NCBI GenBank assembly: GCA_021812025.1
Contig: JAKAPD010000053.1
Location: 1-5,013 of the forward strand
Direction: 5' to 3'
DNA length: 5,013 nucleotides
Origin: Microcaldota archaeon
GTDB taxonomy: Archaea; Micrarchaeota; Micrarchaeia; Micrarchaeales; Micrarchaeaceae
Below are positions 1-4,867 of this stretch, in pieces (position 1 is the first letter of the stretch; each line of letters starts with the position of its first letter). The translations under genes and the position numbers were made by a program. The notes beneath the pieces are model-generated. The model was not told the DNA's origin and ran no database searches. It saw nothing but the letters and a program-made list of their open reading frames with translations.

Positions 1-233
1 TTGAACGTGAACTTCTTCTGCTCGTTCTCCTTCATGTTTCTTAGTTCCCTGTCGAGGCCTTTTATCACTCCCTGTCTTCCAAGTATGACGAGCGCAGGCC
101 CGTAAGCCATCCTGCTGTCGTATATGTTGCCCTCTTTCGCCTTCTTCTCTTCCGTAGTGGACAAAAGCTTGTTGTCCGCAGCGTCATATGCGTTGTACTC
201 CACTTCTAGAAAGTCTCCATCTTTAAAAGCCAT
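1..233 (-). CDS. FKBP-type peptidyl-prolyl cis-trans isomerase, archaeal long (SlyD-like) type, N-terminal part
   Basis: FKBPs catalyse cis-trans isomerisation of Xaa-Pro bonds and act as cytosolic folding helpers. The minus strand reads open from ATG (231-233) to the window edge, giving 77 residues, so the C-terminal part, including any insert-in-flap domain, is missing. The family is seen in the start MAFKDGDFLEVEY, in AKEGNIYD (residues 32-39), in YGPALVILG (44-52) and in VIKGLD (56-61), the FKBP core strand and helix start. The usual Phe-Asp pair before the TT (as in FDTT or FDSS) is replaced by Leu24-Ser25 (KLLSTT). That Asp is an active-site residue in characterised FKBPs, so isomerase activity may be reduced. 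No signal peptide is present. A weak GGGG at 240-243 lies 6 nt before the ATG. The gene is divergent from the 360-944 gene. The family call is secure from motifs; the active-site consequence is inference. Confidence 0.88.
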   Translation of the reverse strand, partial: MAFKDGDFLEVEYNAYDAADNKLLSTTEEKKAKEGNIYDSRMAYGPALVILGRQGVIKGLDRELRNMKENEQKKFTF

Positions 234-283
234 AGAATTCCCCGTTCGTTTTCAGCAAAGCCAATGAACAATCAAAAATCACA

Positions 284-305
284 GAGTATTATTAATGATA
301 TAGAT
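284..305 (-). promoter_or_regulatory. Possible TATA region for the FKBP gene
   Basis: The intergenic segment 284-305 is almost pure A/T and, read on the minus strand, contains TATA-like stretches (TATCTATATC, ATTAATAATA). An archaeal TATA element around 286-295 would place transcription start about 25 nt further on, near 265, and leave a leader of about 30 nt before the FKBP ATG at 233. This is position and composition only. Several overlapping AT-rich words could serve, so the exact box is not fixed. Confidence 0.35.
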
Positions 306-312
306 ATAAAAG
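304..312 (+). promoter_or_regulatory. TATA box for the 360-944 / glutamyl-tRNA synthetase transcript
   Basis: ATATAAAAG matches the archaeal TATA element. The usual 24-27 nt spacing puts transcription start near 332-336, giving a leader of roughly 25 nt before the TTG start at 360. The box overlaps the 12-bp palindrome at 307-318. No other good box lies between here and the synthetase, which starts 4 nt after the upstream gene ends, so this promoter probably serves both genes. Confidence 0.5.
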
Positions 313-318
313 CTTTTA
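307..318. repeat. 12-bp perfect palindrome over the promoter
   Basis: TAAAAGCTTTTA is a perfect inverted repeat with no spacer, lying between the divergent FKBP and 360-944 genes and overlapping the plus-strand TATA box. It could make the TATA element readable in both directions or be a site for a dimeric regulator. In such AT-rich sequence it could also be chance. Its existence is certain; its function is not. Confidence 0.5.
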
Positions 319-329
319 AGCGCAAGGAG

Positions 330-350
330 TGTTGAGGCTGATTCTCAACA
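330..350 (+). promoter_or_regulatory. Leader hairpin next to the ribosome binding site
   Basis: TGTTGAG (330-336) and CTCAACA (344-350) can form a 7-bp perfect stem with a 7-nt loop (GCTGATT). The last base of the stem is the first A of the AGGTG ribosome binding site at 350-354. If transcription starts near 332-336, as the TATA box suggests, the transcript could begin inside the stem, and a slightly upstream start would place the hairpin at the 5' end. It has no T-tract, so it is not a terminator. Effects on translation start or mRNA stability are inference. Confidence 0.4.
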
Positions 351-354
351 GGTG
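350..354 (+). promoter_or_regulatory. Ribosome binding site deciding the TTG start at 360
   Basis: AGGTG is complementary to the archaeal 16S rRNA 3' end and sits 5 nt before TTG 360. There is an in-frame TGA at 339-341 and no ATG, GTG or other TTG between it and 360, so this motif and frame leave TTG 360 as the only credible start. Confidence 0.65.
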
Positions 355-359
355 TTGAT

Positions 360-944
360 TTGGACAAGAAGAAGACGCTTGAGCTCATAGGCACGATATT
401 CATAACTGTCATATTCATCGCTTCGTATGCCGCATTCGGCAGCAACGGAAGCAACACCACTTCAACCACAACTATCACGCCGCAGAAAACGTATTTCGTA
501 AGCGGGACCGCTAACGGCACGGTCAACGGCTATGGCGCCGGCATAACAATACAGATAATGAACCAGAGCGCTGCTTCTGCCGTGGCGAACGTGCTTGCCG
601 AGATGCAGTCCAACAGCTCCATAAGCACATACGTCTCTACGGCGAACGGCTCCTATGAGGCTTTCGCCCAGAACATAAACGCATACCAGCTGCAGCAGGC
701 GCTTTACAAAAGGACGAATGCCAACTCGGTATCGGTGCAGGCGCTTACCACCTTCACGCTTCCGGTGTCGATCACGATGTACTACAACACCCAGGCAATA
801 CCGGTTACGATGCCGCAGAAGAACTACACCGTGACGCTCAGTCCATTGGTTGGCACCGGTTCGCAGATAAGGCTGAGGCTCCAGGCCCTGGTTACCGCAA
901 ACGGCACGATATACGACAACCAGCTTAACATTTACACGACGTGA
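360..944 (+). CDS. Membrane-anchored exported protein, Thr/Asn-rich, function unknown
   Basis: I do not recognise a family. The 194-residue protein starts with MDKKKTLELIG, a short basic head, followed by one hydrophobic segment (about residues 9-26). This is a signal anchor or signal peptide with no lipobox Cys. Next comes a low-complexity Ser/Thr/Asn linker (28-40), then an Ala/Gln/Asn-rich domain with alternating hydrophobic residues, suggesting beta structure outside the cell. There are no cysteines. Eight N-X-S/T sequons (N29, N32, N52, N68, N85, N96, N155, N181) make archaeal N-glycosylation plausible. Residues 72-118 look helical (ASAVANVLAEMQ, YQLQQALYK). The TTG start is supported by AGGTG 5 nt upstream. 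The stop is 4 nt before the glutamyl-tRNA synthetase start, so the two are probably co-transcribed although no functional link is apparent. A surface or cell-envelope role is inference. Confidence 0.8.
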   Translation: MDKKKTLELIGTIFITVIFIASYAAFGSNGSNTTSTTTITPQKTYFVSGTANGTVNGYGAGITIQIMNQSAASAVANVLAEMQSNSSISTYVSTANGSYEAFAQNINAYQLQQALYKRTNANSVSVQALTTFTLPVSITMYYNTQAIPVTMPQKNYTVTLSPLVGTGSQIRLRLQALVTANGTIYDNQLNIYTT

Positions 945-948
945 TTCG

Positions 949-2673
949 TTGGTACCTGAAAATGTGACTTTGGCAATAAGGAAATTCGCCATAAAGAACG
1001 CCATCGATTATGGAAAAGCTGATGCTGGCAGCGTCCTGGGCAAGGTTATCCCCCAAGCGAGGGGCATTCCAGTTCCAGAGCTGAAAAAAGAAGTGCAGAA
1101 GATAGTAGGCGAAATCAATTCGCTGAAGAAAAACGCGCTCGAAAAGGAATATGCCCCGTTCAAGGAAGAATTTGAGAAAAGAGCCGAGGAGACCGTCAAG
1201 AAGACCGAGAAGCCGAAGCTCGTGCTCGAAGGCGCCGAGATGGGCAAAGTGGCAACGAGGATTCCGCCCGGGCCGAACGGCTACCTCCACATAGGCCACA
1301 TGAAACAGGCGGTGCTCAGCTCCGAGCTGGCCAAGATGTACGACGGCAAGTTCTTCAGGTATTTCGACGATACGAATCCGGAAAAGGACAGGCAGGAATA
1401 TGTAGACGCAATGATCAGGGACCACGAATGGATGGGGTTCAAGTTCGCAAAGACCTATTATGCGAGCGACATGGTAGATAAGATCTACGATTACGCCAAG
1501 CAGCTCATCAAGATTAAAAAAGCCTATGTCTGCGGGTGCAGCAGGGAAGAGATAAAGGAAAAGCGATTTGCCGGAAAGCAGTGCAAGCACAGGAAGCAGG
1601 GCGTCGAAGACAACATGGCGCTCTTCGAAGGCATGTTAAACGGGAAGATTAAGCAGGGTGCGGCGATCGTGAGGTTCATGGGGGACATGAAAGCCGCGAA
1701 CACCGTGCTCAGGGATCCCGCGCTCCTCAGGATAATAGAAACCCCTCACTACAGGCAGGGCACGAAGTACAGAGTATGGCCGGTATATGATTTCAATACG
1801 CCCATAGTGGATTCCCTACAAGGCGTAACGGACGTGCTCAGGAGCAAGGAGTTCGAGCTAAGGGGCGAGCTCGGCAGGCAGATATTGGGGGCGCTGGGGC
1901 TCAGGGTTCCACGGATCCACGAATTCTCGAGGCTCAACATCAAGGGTAACGTGACCGCGAAGAGGATAATAAGGAAGCTGATCGCAGAGGGCCAGCTGAA
2001 AAGCTGGGACGACCCGCGGCTCATGACGCTGATGGCTTTGAGGAGAAGGGGCATAAGGCCAGAGGCGATTGCCAACTTCATAATGAAGATCGGAATGACA
2101 AAATCCGAGAACAATCTGCCGTTCGAGATGCTACTGGCGGAGAACAGGAAAGTGATAGATCCGATAGCGAAGCACCTTTTCTTCGTCGCGAATCCCGTCA
2201 GGCTCACCGTATTGGGTGCAAGAAAGCTTGACGCGCACCTGCGACTGCACCCCGGCGCGGACTTCGGCTTCAGGGATTATGAGACCGGCGAAGCATTCTA
2301 CATAAGCAAAGATGACGCGGACCAGATAAAGAAAGGCGCAATCTTGAGATTGAAGGATCTTGTCGACGTGAAGATCAAGAAGGTAGAGAAAAATGGGATA
2401 GTGGCGGACATGCACGAAGACATAGGCGGCAAGGATTCCAGGATAATACAGTGGGTCCCGGAAGACAATCATGTCGAATGCACGGTGCAGGTGATAGGGC
2501 CGCTTCTGGACGAAAACGAAAACGTGGATCCGAATAGCCTGCAGACCGTAAGCGGCTATGTCGAGAGCTATGCGGAGAAACTAGACGAGCACGAGATAGT
2601 GCAGTTCGAGCGCTTCGGCTACTGCATACTGGATGACAAGAAGAACATGCGGTTCATCTTCATCTCTAAATGA
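949..2673 (+). CDS. gltX: Glutamyl-tRNA synthetase, archaeal/eukaryotic type
   Basis: This class I enzyme activates glutamate with ATP and charges tRNA-Glu; in most archaea it also charges tRNA-Gln with Glu for later amidation. The 574 residues fit the archaeal family. Order: N-terminal helical extension (about 1-98), Rossmann catalytic core with PPGPNGYLHIGHMK (106-119, HIGH 114-117), FDDTNPEK (139-146), a zinc-binding knuckle (C195, C197, C212, H214), YRVWPVYDF (274-282), PIVDSLQGVTDVLR (285-298), SRLN (327-330), the KMSKS-loop position NVTAKR (334-339), WDDPR (353-357), then a C-terminal beta-barrel anticodon-binding domain (about 405-574). The KMSKS loop is divergent: K338 aligns with the catalytic second Lys, but the preceding Ser is Ala337. 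Start TTG 949 follows GTGAT (941-945), which can pair with 16S rRNA; GTG 964 and TTG 970 are in-frame alternatives. It is 4 nt behind the exported-protein gene and overlaps the convergent gene's end by 8 bp. Confidence 0.95.
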   Translation: MVPENVTLAIRKFAIKNAIDYGKADAGSVLGKVIPQARGIPVPELKKEVQKIVGEINSLKKNALEKEYAPFKEEFEKRAEETVKKTEKPKLVLEGAEMGKVATRIPPGPNGYLHIGHMKQAVLSSELAKMYDGKFFRYFDDTNPEKDRQEYVDAMIRDHEWMGFKFAKTYYASDMVDKIYDYAKQLIKIKKAYVCGCSREEIKEKRFAGKQCKHRKQGVEDNMALFEGMLNGKIKQGAAIVRFMGDMKAANTVLRDPALLRIIETPHYRQGTKYRVWPVYDFNTPIVDSLQGVTDVLRSKEFELRGELGRQILGALGLRVPRIHEFSRLNIKGNVTAKRIIRKLIAEGQLKSWDDPRLMTLMALRRRGIRPEAIANFIMKIGMTKSENNLPFEMLLAENRKVIDPIAKHLFFVANPVRLTVLGARKLDAHLRLHPGADFGFRDYETGEAFYISKDDADQIKKGAILRLKDLVDVKIKKVEKNGIVADMHEDIGGKDSRIIQWVPEDNHVECTVQVIGPLLDENENVDPNSLQTVSGYVESYAEKLDEHEIVQFERFGYCILDDKKNMRFIFISK

Positions 2674-3508
2674 GGCCGATGGCCTTCCGCACCTCTGAGA
2701 GAAGCGCATCTACGCTGTTGTTCCGCACGCGCTTGCCCAGGCTGTCCAGAAGCTCAGCCGCTTCCTTGTATTTCCTATTCATGAACAGCGCCAATGCTAT
2801 GTAGTAGAACGCGTTTATCGAGAAGTTGTCCGGTTTCAGGAGCTCATTCGCATTGTGCACAGAACCGGAATAGTCGCCTATCTGCGAGTCGAATACCATT
2901 TTCCCGTAGGCAGATAGGTACTCATCGCCCCTCCTCTCGATCAGTTCCAGGACGCGTCTCGCGGATCTCATGTTATCGAGCTTTATGTATATCATGAACA
3001 GCGTGAAGGCGATGAGGGGTGTCATGGCATTCTTTTTGAATTCGGCCTCAAGCGACACCGCTGCCCTGTTAAGCAATAGCCCGCCCTTCGAATACATCGC
3101 GTGCGAAAGGCTCCTGTGCCGTGCGTTCTCCTCCATGAAGCCCTTCCGGTCGTACCTTATCTGCTTTATCTCGTTGTTCGAGTACGAGAAGCACAGCAGT
3201 CCCAGCCTGTACAAAAGCGCAGGATCGCCGTTCGCATTTGCCAGCTTCTCATATTCTTCAACCGCCTTGGCATAGTCGCCACTGCTGATGAAACCATTCA
3301 CTTGCTCAAGGGCTTCCATGTGCGTCTTGTTCATCTTTACCTGGCCGATAAAGCCCGCATACACCGGGCTTTCGCAGTTGGAGCATATCCATATCTTAGT
3401 GGCGCCGGGGGTCTCGCTGCCGCAATAGCCGCAAAGCTCCCTTTTCATCTTGTCTGCCAACTTCATGATCTCGACATAAGAATGAGCGCTCATGGCCGGC
3501 AGACCCAT
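2666..3508 (-). CDS. Zinc-ribbon and TPR-like helical-repeat protein, function unknown
   Basis: I do not recognise a named family. The 280-residue protein has a short N-terminal helix (9-24), then one zinc ribbon, CGYC (C26, C29) and CSNC (C42, C45). The rest is helical with TPR-like repeats: GDYAKAVEEYEKLA (77-90) is a good TPR second helix, and similar pairs occur near 164-190, 197-224 and 232-258 (RKYKEAAELLDSL at 245-257). There is no signal peptide or membrane segment, so it is probably cytosolic. This architecture usually serves protein or nucleic-acid binding; a scaffold or adaptor role is inference. Start ATG 3508 is chosen because AGGTTGAT (3512-3519 on the plus strand) lies 3 nt upstream; ATG 3493 (M6) is the alternative. 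The stop TAG (2666-2668) lies within the end of the glutamyl-tRNA synthetase gene, and the gene is divergent from the methyltransferase pair. Confidence 0.8.
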   Translation of the reverse strand: MGLPAMSAHSYVEIMKLADKMKRELCGYCGSETPGATKIWICSNCESPVYAGFIGQVKMNKTHMEALEQVNGFISSGDYAKAVEEYEKLANANGDPALLYRLGLLCFSYSNNEIKQIRYDRKGFMEENARHRSLSHAMYSKGGLLLNRAAVSLEAEFKKNAMTPLIAFTLFMIYIKLDNMRSARRVLELIERRGDEYLSAYGKMVFDSQIGDYSGSVHNANELLKPDNFSINAFYYIALALFMNRKYKEAAELLDSLGKRVRNNSVDALLSEVRKAIGLI

Positions 3509-3511
3509 ACT

Positions 3512-3519
3512 ATCAACCT
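3512..3519 (-). promoter_or_regulatory. Ribosome binding site of the zinc-ribbon/TPR gene
   Basis: On the minus strand this reads AGGTTGAT, close to the archaeal AGGTGAT, ending 3 nt before ATG 3508. It favours that start over the internal ATG at 3493. Confidence 0.55.
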
Positions 3520-3525
3520 GATTAA

Positions 3526-3550
3526 GCTATAATAGAAGAATAACTTTAAG
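3526..3550 (-). promoter_or_regulatory. Possible promoter of the zinc-ribbon/TPR gene
   Basis: Read on the minus strand, this AT-rich stretch has two weak TATA candidates: CTTAAAG (3544-3550) and TATTATAG (3527-3534). The first would start the transcript near 3521 and retain the ribosome binding site in a leader of about 13 nt. The second would start it at about the ATG, making a leaderless mRNA and leaving the Shine-Dalgarno motif unused. The first is therefore preferred, at low confidence. Confidence 0.35.
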
Positions 3551-3583
3551 AAAGGTAGCGCTCTCTTTTCCGAATGATAAGGA

Positions 3584-3591
3584 TTTATAAA
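3584..3591 (+). promoter_or_regulatory. TATA box for the methyltransferase pair
   Basis: TTTATAAA is a near-ideal archaeal TATA element, preceded by the purine-rich AAGGA (3579-3583) where a BRE would lie. Spacing of 24-27 nt predicts transcription start near 3611-3615, just before the Shine-Dalgarno at 3616-3624. The last base of the box is the A of the ATG at 3591, so translation from that ATG is unlikely from this promoter. Confidence 0.7.
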
Positions 3592-3615
3592 TGGCGGACC
3601 CCATTATGGTTATAA

Positions 3616-3624
3616 GGGAGGAGG
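3616..3624 (+). promoter_or_regulatory. Strong ribosome binding site fixing the first methyltransferase start at 3627
   Basis: GGGAGGAGG contains two overlapping anti-Shine-Dalgarno matches. The first GGAGG (3617-3621) is 5 nt from ATG 3627, an ordinary spacing. With the TATA box at 3584-3591 it gives a very short leader and rules against the in-frame upstream ATGs at 3591 and 3606. Confidence 0.75.
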
Positions 3625-3626
3625 CC

Positions 3627-4244
3627 ATGGCTGCACAGCCGGAAAAGATAAGCGAGACGATAAATGCATACGACCAACTGGCAGACCTGTATGCAAGGCT
3701 GCACGTGGAATTCAAGTTTTGGAAAGCCGAATACGAGCAGTTCCTAAGCTTCGTGGAGAGGAAAGGAAAGCTCCTCGATGCGGGATGCGGCCCCGGCAGG
3801 GATGCGGAATACTTCTCAAACCACGGCTTTGAGGTCGTAGGCATAGACTTGTCAGAGAAGATGCTGAAGAAGGCAAAGGAGAGGAACCCGAAAATCCAGT
3901 TCAAGAAGATGGACATGAGCGAGCTGGATTTTCCAAACGATTCGTTCGACAACATATGGTGCCACGCGAGCTTCATGCACGTGCCAAAGGTCGATGCGAA
4001 AAAAGTGCTCGAAGGCTTCTACAGGGTGCTGAGGCCGAGGGGTATGCTGTTCATAGCGGTTAGGCATGGTAAAGGGGAAGAGATGAAGGCTTACCCGAAC
4101 GGTAGCAGGATATTCTTCGCATACTACAAGAGGGACGAGCTCGAGAAACTGCTGAAGAAGGCCAACTTCAAGGTCTTGGAGGCGCACCAGAAGACAGAGG
4201 AGGCCGGCGACGAATGGCTCATCATAATATCGATAAAAGAATGA
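3627..4244 (+). CDS. Class I SAM-dependent methyltransferase, first of a tandem pair
   Basis: This 205-residue protein should transfer a methyl group from S-adenosylmethionine; the acceptor is unknown, with a small molecule more likely given the compact single domain. Visible motifs are the motif I glycine loop LDAGCGPGRD (50-59), the acidic residue after strand 2 in GIDLSEKML (72-80, D74, expected to bind the SAM ribose), KMDMSEL (94-100), FDNIWC (107-112) and HVP (118-120). The N-terminal YDQLADLY (15-22) is a cap element common in UbiE-like enzymes. No membrane segment or signal peptide is seen. The frame is open from ATG 3591, but that ATG overlaps the TATA box. ATG 3627 has the strong Shine-Dalgarno and lines up with the start of the downstream paralogue without gaps. 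The stop overlaps the next gene's start as ATGA (4241-4244), indicating translational coupling. Confidence 0.9.
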   Translation: MAAQPEKISETINAYDQLADLYARLHVEFKFWKAEYEQFLSFVERKGKLLDAGCGPGRDAEYFSNHGFEVVGIDLSEKMLKKAKERNPKIQFKKMDMSELDFPNDSFDNIWCHASFMHVPKVDAKKVLEGFYRVLRPRGMLFIAVRHGKGEEMKAYPNGSRIFFAYYKRDELEKLLKKANFKVLEAHQKTEEAGDEWLIIISIKE

Positions 4245-4867
4245 ACATGGATCAGCGCTCTGACAAGGTCGGCATCACGATAGAGACTTATGACAAGATA
4301 GTGGATTACTACGTGAGGACGCACCAGCACTTCGACTTCTGGGATGAAGAATATAAGCAGTTCGGCAGGATAGCGAAACGCGCCGGCAAGATGCTGGACG
4401 TCGGATGCGGCCCCGGTTTCGACGAGGAATACTTCTCGCCCAAAGGGTTCGAGGTGACTGGCATAGACCTGTCGGAGAAAATGCTCATCGAGGCAGAGCG
4501 CAGGAGCCCGAAAAGCACGTTCATCAAGATGGACATCAGGAAGCTCGCCTTTCCCGATTCCTCCTTTGATTACCTATGGTGCTGTGCAAGCATCCTCCAC
4601 GTCCCCCGCGGCGAAATAGGGGAAACGTTAAAGGGCTTCGCCAGAGTCCTGAAGGGCAATGGGATAATGTTCCTCGCCACGAAAAAGGGAACCGGCGAGG
4701 ATATGAGGAGCTACCCGGACGGCAGCGAAAGGTATTTCGTATACTACCAAAGGGTCGAGCTCGAAGATCTTCTCCACGAATCCGGATTCGATATACTGGA
4801 GTCGCACGAGAAAGTCGAGAGCAACAAGGACACATGGCTGGTATTCTTTTGCAAAAAGAAAGGCTAA
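4241..4867 (+). CDS. Class I SAM-dependent methyltransferase, second of a tandem pair
   Basis: This is a paralogue of the preceding gene, about 50% identical by eye (roughly 102 of 205 positions) with essentially no gaps, so it arose by tandem duplication. With ATG 4241 it is 208 residues: motif I LDVGCGPGFD (52-61), GIDLSEKML (74-82, D76), KMDIRKL (96-102), FDYLWC (109-114) and HVP (120-122). The two copies differ just after motif I (GRD against GFD) and in CHASFMHVP against CCASILHVP, near the expected substrate side, which is compatible with different acceptors. The ATGA overlap with the upstream stop and the lack of a clear Shine-Dalgarno suggest coupled re-initiation. ATG 4247 is two codons in and aligns exactly with the paralogue's start, and ATG 4214 opens the frame earlier but would overlap by 31 nt. 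The stop TAA overlaps the convergent gene's TAG. The acceptor substrate cannot be told from sequence. Confidence 0.9.
   Translation: MNMDQRSDKVGITIETYDKIVDYYVRTHQHFDFWDEEYKQFGRIAKRAGKMLDVGCGPGFDEEYFSPKGFEVTGIDLSEKMLIEAERRSPKSTFIKMDIRKLAFPDSSFDYLWCCASILHVPRGEIGETLKGFARVLKGNGIMFLATKKGTGEDMRSYPDGSERYFVYYQRVELEDLLHESGFDILESHEKVESNKDTWLVFFCKKKG

Noticed and set aside
331..349. Hairpin as an intrinsic terminator for an upstream plus-strand gene
   Set aside because: There is no T-tract after the stem, the gene upstream is on the minus strand, and a ribosome binding site and start codon follow immediately.
462..1004. Long minus-strand open frame (180 codons) opposite the exported-protein gene
   Set aside because: Its product is rich in Arg/Val/His with no recognisable motif; it is antisense to a gene with a signal anchor and ribosome binding site, and extends across the following gene junction.
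925..1590. Minus-strand open frame of 221 codons opposite the synthetase N-terminal region
   Set aside because: It is a shadow of the GC-rich codon pattern of gltX, whose motifs (HIGH, DDTNP, zinc knuckle) are unmistakable on the plus strand.
949..2673. Calling the synthetase glutaminyl-tRNA synthetase
   Set aside because: Some motifs are shared with GlnRS, but the zinc knuckle, the KYRVWPVYDF segment and the length and order of domains fit archaeal/eukaryotic GluRS better; most archaea lack GlnRS.
3101..3532. Plus-strand open frame of 143 codons inside the zinc-ribbon/TPR gene
   Set aside because: No start signal or domain is visible; the minus strand carries the four-cysteine ribbon, TPR-like repeats and a ribosome binding site.
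3627..4867. Methyltransferase pair as a DNA-modification or restriction system
   Set aside because: Neither protein has DNA-methyltransferase catalytic motifs (DPPY-like or PCQ/ENV) or a target-recognition domain, and no nuclease gene is adjacent.
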